Assembly: GCA_007117775.1 (NCBI GenBank)
Contig: SKFX01000157.1
Span: forward strand, 1-8,489
Source: Ilumatobacteraceae bacterium
GTDB taxonomy: Bacteria; Actinomycetota; Acidimicrobiia; Acidimicrobiales; Ilumatobacteraceae
Reading direction: 5' to 3'
Length of the DNA stretch: 8,489 nucleotides
The notes beneath the pieces were generated by a model, which saw nothing but the letters and a program-made list of their open reading frames with translations, was not told the origin of the DNA and searched no databases. Shown one piece after another: positions 4,875 to 8,489 of this stretch. Each line of letters opens with the position of its first letter. The stretch's first letter is position 1. Position numbers and translations under genes: made by a program.

Positions 4875-6588
4875 TGGCACCGCGATCGGCACCCTGGGCC
4901 AAGCGGGCGAACTTGCCGAGCACCCCCGAGGTGTAGCGCGGCGGGTTCGGCTGCCACCCGTCGCGGCGACGAGCCAATTCGGCCTCATCGACGAGCAGGT
5001 CGAGGGTGTGTGTCGGCACATCGATGCGGATCAGATCGCCATCGTGCACGAATGCGATCGGGCCGCCGTCGACCGCCTCGGGCGCCACATGGCCGATGCA
5101 GAACCCCCAGGTGCCCCCGGAGAACCGGCCGTCGGTGATCAGCGCGCAATCCGCACCGCGCCCGGCGCCCTTCAGCGCACCGGTGATCGCCAGCATCTCG
5201 CGCATGCCCGGGCCACCCTTGGGTCCCTCATAGCGGATGACGATCACCGTGCCGGGCTCGATCCGGCCGGCGAGCACCTCGGCCATGGCATCGTCCTCAC
5301 CGTCGAAGACCCGTGCCGGGCCCTCGAAGGTGCGCTGTTCATGGGAGAGCCCTGCGACCTTGACCACCGAACCGTTCGGCGCCAGGGTGCCCGTGAGCAC
5401 GTTGATCCCACCCTCGACGTTGATCGGACGATCGAGCGGCATGACCACGGTCCCATCGGGCCCGGGAGGCTCGATCTCGGCGAGGTTCTCAGCCATCGTC
5501 TTGCCGGTCACGGTGAGGGTGTCGCCATGGATGAGTCCCTCGGCGAGAAGGTGTGCGAGCACCACCGGCACCCCGCCGACGCGATCGAGATCGGTCATGT
5601 GGAATTTCCCACCGGGCTTCATATCCGCGATATGGGGCACCCGGGCTGCGATCCGGTTGAAGTCGTCAAGATCGAGATCCACACCAGCTTCATTGGCGAT
5701 CGCCAACAGGTGCAGAACCGCATTGGTGGAACCACCGAGGGCGTTGGTCAATGCGATCGCGTTCTCGAAGGCCGGTTTGGTCAAGATGTCGTGGGGTCGG
5801 ATCCCGAGACGCAGCATGTTCACCACCGCCGCCCCCGCAGCGCGCGCATCGTCTTCGCGGCGACGATCCACCGCCGGCGGCGACGCGGAACCCGGTAGCG
5901 ACAGACCGAGCGCCTCGCCGATCGAACTCATGGTGTTGGCGGTGAACATCCCACCGCACGCCCCCTCACCGGGACACGCGTTGCGCTCGATGGCGGTCAG
6001 TTCCTCCGCGCTGATCGCCCCGACCGCGCACGCTCCGATCGCCTCGAACACACTCGTGATATCGAGGGCCTCGCCATTCAGATAGCCGGGCAGGGTGGAG
6101 CCGTTGTAGACGAAGACCGCCGGCAGGTCCAGGCGAGCAATCGCCATCATCATGCCGGGCATGGACTTATCACAGCCTCCGGTGGCCACGAGACCGTCGA
6201 GGCGTTCGCCGTGCATGACGGTCTCCACGGAGTCTGCGATCACCTCACGGCTCACCAGCGAGGCACGCATGCCCTCATGGCCCATCGAAATCCCGTCCGA
6301 GACGGTGATCGTGCCGAATTCGAGCGCCACACCACCAGCGGCGCGGACCCCCTGTTTGGCGGCCGCAGCGAGTCGCTGGATCGACAGATTGCAGGGTGTG
6401 ATCTCGTTCCATGACGACGCGATGCCGATCTGGGGCTTGTCCCAGTCATCATCGGTCAAGCCGACGGCACGCAGCATGGCACGCGATGCCGCCCGCTGGA
6501 TCCCATCGGTGACATCGCGCGAACGCGGTTTGATGTCGACGGGAGTATCACCAGTGTCGTCAGCCGGTCGCTGAGCCTCGGAGTCCAT
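4858..6588 (-). CDS. ilvD: Dihydroxy-acid dehydratase
   Basis: A complete 576-residue IlvD, which dehydrates 2,3-dihydroxy-isovalerate and 2,3-dihydroxy-3-methylvalerate to the 2-keto acids of valine/leucine and isoleucine synthesis in the cytoplasm. The Fe-S Cys positions are all present: C66 (EITPCN), C139 (GGCDKS, with Asp140 and Lys141 at the metal site) and C211 (GACGGMF). VSDGISMGHEGM (96-107), LGGSTNAVLH (284-293), GPGMREM (459-465) and DGRFSGGT (486-493) with the catalytic-type Ser490 are typical. Length fits the roughly 560-575-residue form rather than the slightly longer E. coli enzyme. ATG at 6588 is the natural start given the leading acidic segment; no clear Shine-Dalgarno is visible, so a leaderless or weakly led transcript is possible. 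It follows gatB by 55 bases on the same strand. I see no leader peptide or T-box, and its 3' end overlaps the convergent regulator gene. Confidence 0.98.
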   Translation of the reverse strand: MDSEAQRPADDTGDTPVDIKPRSRDVTDGIQRAASRAMLRAVGLTDDDWDKPQIGIASSWNEITPCNLSIQRLAAAAKQGVRAAGGVALEFGTITVSDGISMGHEGMRASLVSREVIADSVETVMHGERLDGLVATGGCDKSMPGMMMAIARLDLPAVFVYNGSTLPGYLNGEALDITSVFEAIGACAVGAISAEELTAIERNACPGEGACGGMFTANTMSSIGEALGLSLPGSASPPAVDRRREDDARAAGAAVVNMLRLGIRPHDILTKPAFENAIALTNALGGSTNAVLHLLAIANEAGVDLDLDDFNRIAARVPHIADMKPGGKFHMTDLDRVGGVPVVLAHLLAEGLIHGDTLTVTGKTMAENLAEIEPPGPDGTVVMPLDRPINVEGGINVLTGTLAPNGSVVKVAGLSHEQRTFEGPARVFDGEDDAMAEVLAGRIEPGTVIVIRYEGPKGGPGMREMLAITGALKGAGRGADCALITDGRFSGGTWGFCIGHVAPEAVDGGPIAFVHDGDLIRIDVPTHTLDLLVDEAELARRRDGWQPNPPRYTSGVLGKFARLAQGADRGAITNLL

Positions 6589-6614
6589 GGCGTCAGGGTA
6601 ACGCAGACCGATGC

Positions 6615-6641
6615 GGTGCGCCCCAGCGCCGGCGGCGCACC
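6615..6641 (-). repeat. GC-rich stem-loop between gatB and ilvD
   Basis: GGTGCGCC (6615-6622) and GGCGCACC (6634-6641) form a perfect eight-pair stem around an 11-base loop, beginning two bases after the gatB stop on the minus strand. No T-run follows, so it is not a classical intrinsic terminator. It may separate gatB and ilvD expression by partial termination or by mRNA 3'-end protection. A regulatory role is inference. Confidence 0.5.
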
Positions 6642-6643
6642 AT

Positions 6644-8080
6644 TCAGCCGCGCCGCGATTGCAACAGCGCGGTGACCGCCTTACCGTCGGCCTGGCCTTT
6701 GGAGGCCTTCATCACTGCGCCGACGAGCGCCCCGGCGGCTTTGTCCTCACCGGCACAATATTTCGCCCATACCTCTGGCTGGGCGGCGATCGCATCGTCG
6801 ACGAAGGCCTCGAGCTCGCCGGCATCCATCGCCTCAAAGCCGCGGGCAGCCGCAATCTCGGCTGGATCTCCACCGCTCGCGACCATCTCTGCGAGCACCT
6901 GTTTGGCCTGGGTGGCGGTCAGTTCACCGCGAGTCTCCATGCCGATCAGCGCTGCCAGTGCACCGGGAGCGACGCTCGGATCGGGACCCTGTTCGGCGAA
7001 GGCCTCCTTGATGTGGATGAGCACCCGGCCCGCATCGGCTCCCGCCGCGGCCACCTCGGCGAGATATGCGTCTTGACCACGATCGACCACCACCATCACC
7101 GGTTCGGAATCCACCGGTGTCGAGGTCATCTCTGCGATCCGGCGACGCCGCTCGGCGGGCAGCGCTGGCAGCGCGGCGCGCACCTGATCGACCCAGACCG
7201 GATCGGGCACGAGCGGCACCAGATCGGGTTCGAGGAAGTAGCGATAGTCATCGGCGTCCTCTTTGGAACGCAGGGTGTGGGTGCGACCGTCGTTCTCATC
7301 CCAGTGGCGGGTCTCCTGACGCACGGAGTCACCGGCCTCGATCAACGCGATCTGGCGACGCGCCTCGTATTCGACGGCGCGGCCGAGCGATCGCACCGAA
7401 TTGAGGTTCTTGATCTCACAGCGCGTCCCGAGGTCCTCGCCGGGCCGCTGCACGCTGACATTCGCGTCGACGCGCATCGAACCCTCTTCCATCTTGGCGT
7501 CCGAGGCGCCGATCGCGACGAGGATGGCGCGCAGCTCGGTGACGTACTGGCGGGCCTGTTCGGGCGTCGAGATATCGGGCCGGCCGACGATCTCGACGAG
7601 GGGCACACCGGCACGGTTGAAGTCGATCAACGAAGCATCGCTGCCATGGATGCGACCACCGACACCGCCGGTGTGGGTGGACTTGCCGGTGTCCTCCTCG
7701 AGATGGGCGCGTTCGATGCCGATCCGGGTCCCGTCGGGCAGGTCGAGATGACCGTCGATGTTCAGCGGTCGGTCGTACTGGCTGATCTGATACGCCTTGG
7801 GCATATCGGGATAGAAGTAGTTCTTGCGGTGGAAGGTGCAGTCCTGCACCGTGCAGTTCAGTGCCAGGCCGATGCGCATCGCCAACTCGACGGCATGGCG
7901 GTTCAGCACCGGCAGTGCACCGGGCAGGCCGAGGGTGACCGGGTCGATATTGGTGTTCGGATCATCGCCGAATCGGTTGGGACTGGCAGAGAACAGCTTG
8001 GTGGCCGTGGCCAGCTCCACATGCACCTCCAAGCCGACGACCATCTCCCATCCACCGAGATCCAACTCGGGAGCGCTCAT
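6644..8080 (-). CDS. gatB: Asp-tRNA(Asn)/Glu-tRNA(Gln) amidotransferase subunit B
   Basis: A complete 478-residue GatB, of normal family length. With GatA and GatC it converts Glu-tRNA(Gln), and often Asp-tRNA(Asn), to the amidated forms; GatB binds the mischarged tRNA and carries the kinase-like site that activates the carboxyl group. Family segments are GLEVHVEL (16-23), GLPGALPVLN (51-60), RKNYFYPDMPKAYQISQ (85-101), the signature DFNRAGVPLVEIV (153-165), MEEGSMRVDANVS (197-209) and KNLNSVRSL (224-232). YRYFLEPDLVPL (279-290) follows. Residues about 330-478 form the helical tail and YqeY-like tRNA-contact domain, ending in GALVGAVMKASKGQADGK (450-467). The ATG overlaps the gatA stop (ATGA) and has a strong GGAGG six bases upstream, so translation is coupled but can also initiate independently. 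gatC is not in the window, though it would normally precede gatA, beyond the right edge. Confidence 0.98.
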   Translation of the reverse strand: MSAPELDLGGWEMVVGLEVHVELATATKLFSASPNRFGDDPNTNIDPVTLGLPGALPVLNRHAVELAMRIGLALNCTVQDCTFHRKNYFYPDMPKAYQISQYDRPLNIDGHLDLPDGTRIGIERAHLEEDTGKSTHTGGVGGRIHGSDASLIDFNRAGVPLVEIVGRPDISTPEQARQYVTELRAILVAIGASDAKMEEGSMRVDANVSVQRPGEDLGTRCEIKNLNSVRSLGRAVEYEARRQIALIEAGDSVRQETRHWDENDGRTHTLRSKEDADDYRYFLEPDLVPLVPDPVWVDQVRAALPALPAERRRRIAEMTSTPVDSEPVMVVVDRGQDAYLAEVAAAGADAGRVLIHIKEAFAEQGPDPSVAPGALAALIGMETRGELTATQAKQVLAEMVASGGDPAEIAAARGFEAMDAGELEAFVDDAIAAQPEVWAKYCAGEDKAAGALVGAVMKASKGQADGKAVTALLQSRRG

Positions 8081-8489
8081 GCCCCACCTCCAGGCGCGTC
8101 GCCGGTCGGCGCTCGACGTTCCAGCTCGGCGGCCACGGCGAACATCGTCATCTCACCGAGCGTCGGTGCGAGGACCTGCACCCCGACGGGCAGGCCGGAC
8201 TCACCGGTCCCGAAGGGAACACTCATCGCCGGATGGCCGGCGAGATTGGTCGGGATCGTGTAGGTATCGCAGAGATACATCGCGAGCGGATCCGCCGTCT
8301 TGTCGCCGATCGAGAACGCAACGGTCGGCGATGTCGGCGTCAACAGCACATCGGCGCGCTCATAGGCACGGTCGAAGTCCTCGCTGATCAAGCGGCGGAT
8401 CTTGAGCGCTTTGCCGTAGTAGGCGTCGTAATAGCCCGCCGAGAGCGCATAGGTGCCGAGCATGATCCGACGCTTGACCTCATCACCGA
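8077..8489 (-). CDS. gatA: Asp-tRNA(Asn)/Glu-tRNA(Gln) amidotransferase subunit A, C-terminal part
   Basis: The last roughly 136 residues of GatA, the glutaminase (amidase-signature) subunit that releases ammonia from glutamine for GatB. The frame stays open to the window edge; codons before the Met at 8463 read GDEVKRRI, which continues into MLGTYALSAGYYDAYY exactly as in GatA, so that Met is internal. LLTPTSPTVAF, TIPTNLAGHPAMSVPFG and the closing GVQVLAPTLGE are characteristic. The Ser-Ser-Lys catalytic triad lies in the part outside the window and cannot be checked. The TGA stop overlaps the gatB start codon by four bases. Confidence 0.97.
   Translation of the reverse strand, partial: GDEVKRRIMLGTYALSAGYYDAYYGKALKIRRLISEDFDRAYERADVLLTPTSPTVAFSIGDKTADPLAMYLCDTYTIPTNLAGHPAMSVPFGTGESGLPVGVQVLAPTLGEMTMFAVAAELERRAPTGDAPGGGA
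8087..8091 (-). promoter_or_regulatory. Strong Shine-Dalgarno GGAGG for gatB
   Basis: The minus strand reads GGAGGTGGGGC before the gatB ATG, placing GGAGG six bases upstream of the start within the 3' end of gatA. It confirms the gatB start and shows that gatB does not rely only on coupling to gatA translation. Confidence 0.8.

Noticed and set aside
5008..5898. A 296-codon plus-strand open frame opposite ilvD
   Set aside because: It is wholly antisense to conserved ilvD sequence and has no recognisable motif.
6611..8263. A 550-codon plus-strand open frame opposite gatB
   Set aside because: gatB and gatA are unmistakable on the other strand; the long frame is a side effect of codon bias.
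1..8489. Mobile element, CRISPR or phage defence island
   Set aside because: I found no transposase, integrase, att-like repeats, spacer array, toxin-antitoxin pair or clear base-composition break; gene content is chromosomal and dense.

Overview
The window is GC-rich, densely packed bacterial chromosome. The housekeeping proteins look actinobacterial; I favour the class Acidimicrobiia, but only as an impression from protein style and codon use. I see no rRNA or tRNA gene, CRISPR array, transposase or phage gene. Both ends cut through a gene: a flavin reductase-family gene on the left and gatA on the right.

Bases 1-2995 (+ strand) hold a probable three-gene redox unit. It comprises the 3' part of a flavin reductase-like gene, a complete FdhF/YdeP-type molybdopterin oxidoreductase 26 bases later, and a small four-helix membrane protein of the DUF3054 type whose GTG start overlaps the oxidoreductase stop by four bases.

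Bases 3016-4874 (+ strand) hold the least ordinary part: two tandem paralogues of an OmpR/PhoB-type regulator (263 and 280 residues). Each has a well-kept winged-helix DNA-binding domain behind a receiver-like N-terminus. That N-terminus keeps an acidic pair near its start but lacks the phospho-acceptor Asp and the switch Thr and Lys. No sensor kinase is adjacent. The genes share a 45-base identical stretch over the recognition-helix region. A related motif, AGTGAATTCACT or AGTGAATTTACC, lies upstream of each and could be an operator for self- or cross-regulation. An 11-C run near the 3' end of the second gene sets the reading frame of its tail.

Bases 4858-8489 (- strand) are core metabolism, transcribed right to left: the end of gatA, gatB (ATGA overlap with gatA, strong ribosome binding site), a 57-base gap with a GC-rich hairpin, and ilvD. 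GatA and GatB belong to the amidotransferase that makes Gln-tRNA(Gln) and/or Asn-tRNA(Asn); IlvD makes the branched 2-keto acids leading to valine, isoleucine and leucine. The second regulator and ilvD converge and overlap by 17 bases.

Most of the window is ordinary. The best candidate for something undescribed is the tandem pair of apparently phosphorylation-independent regulators with a shared upstream motif; their target genes cannot be told from this window.
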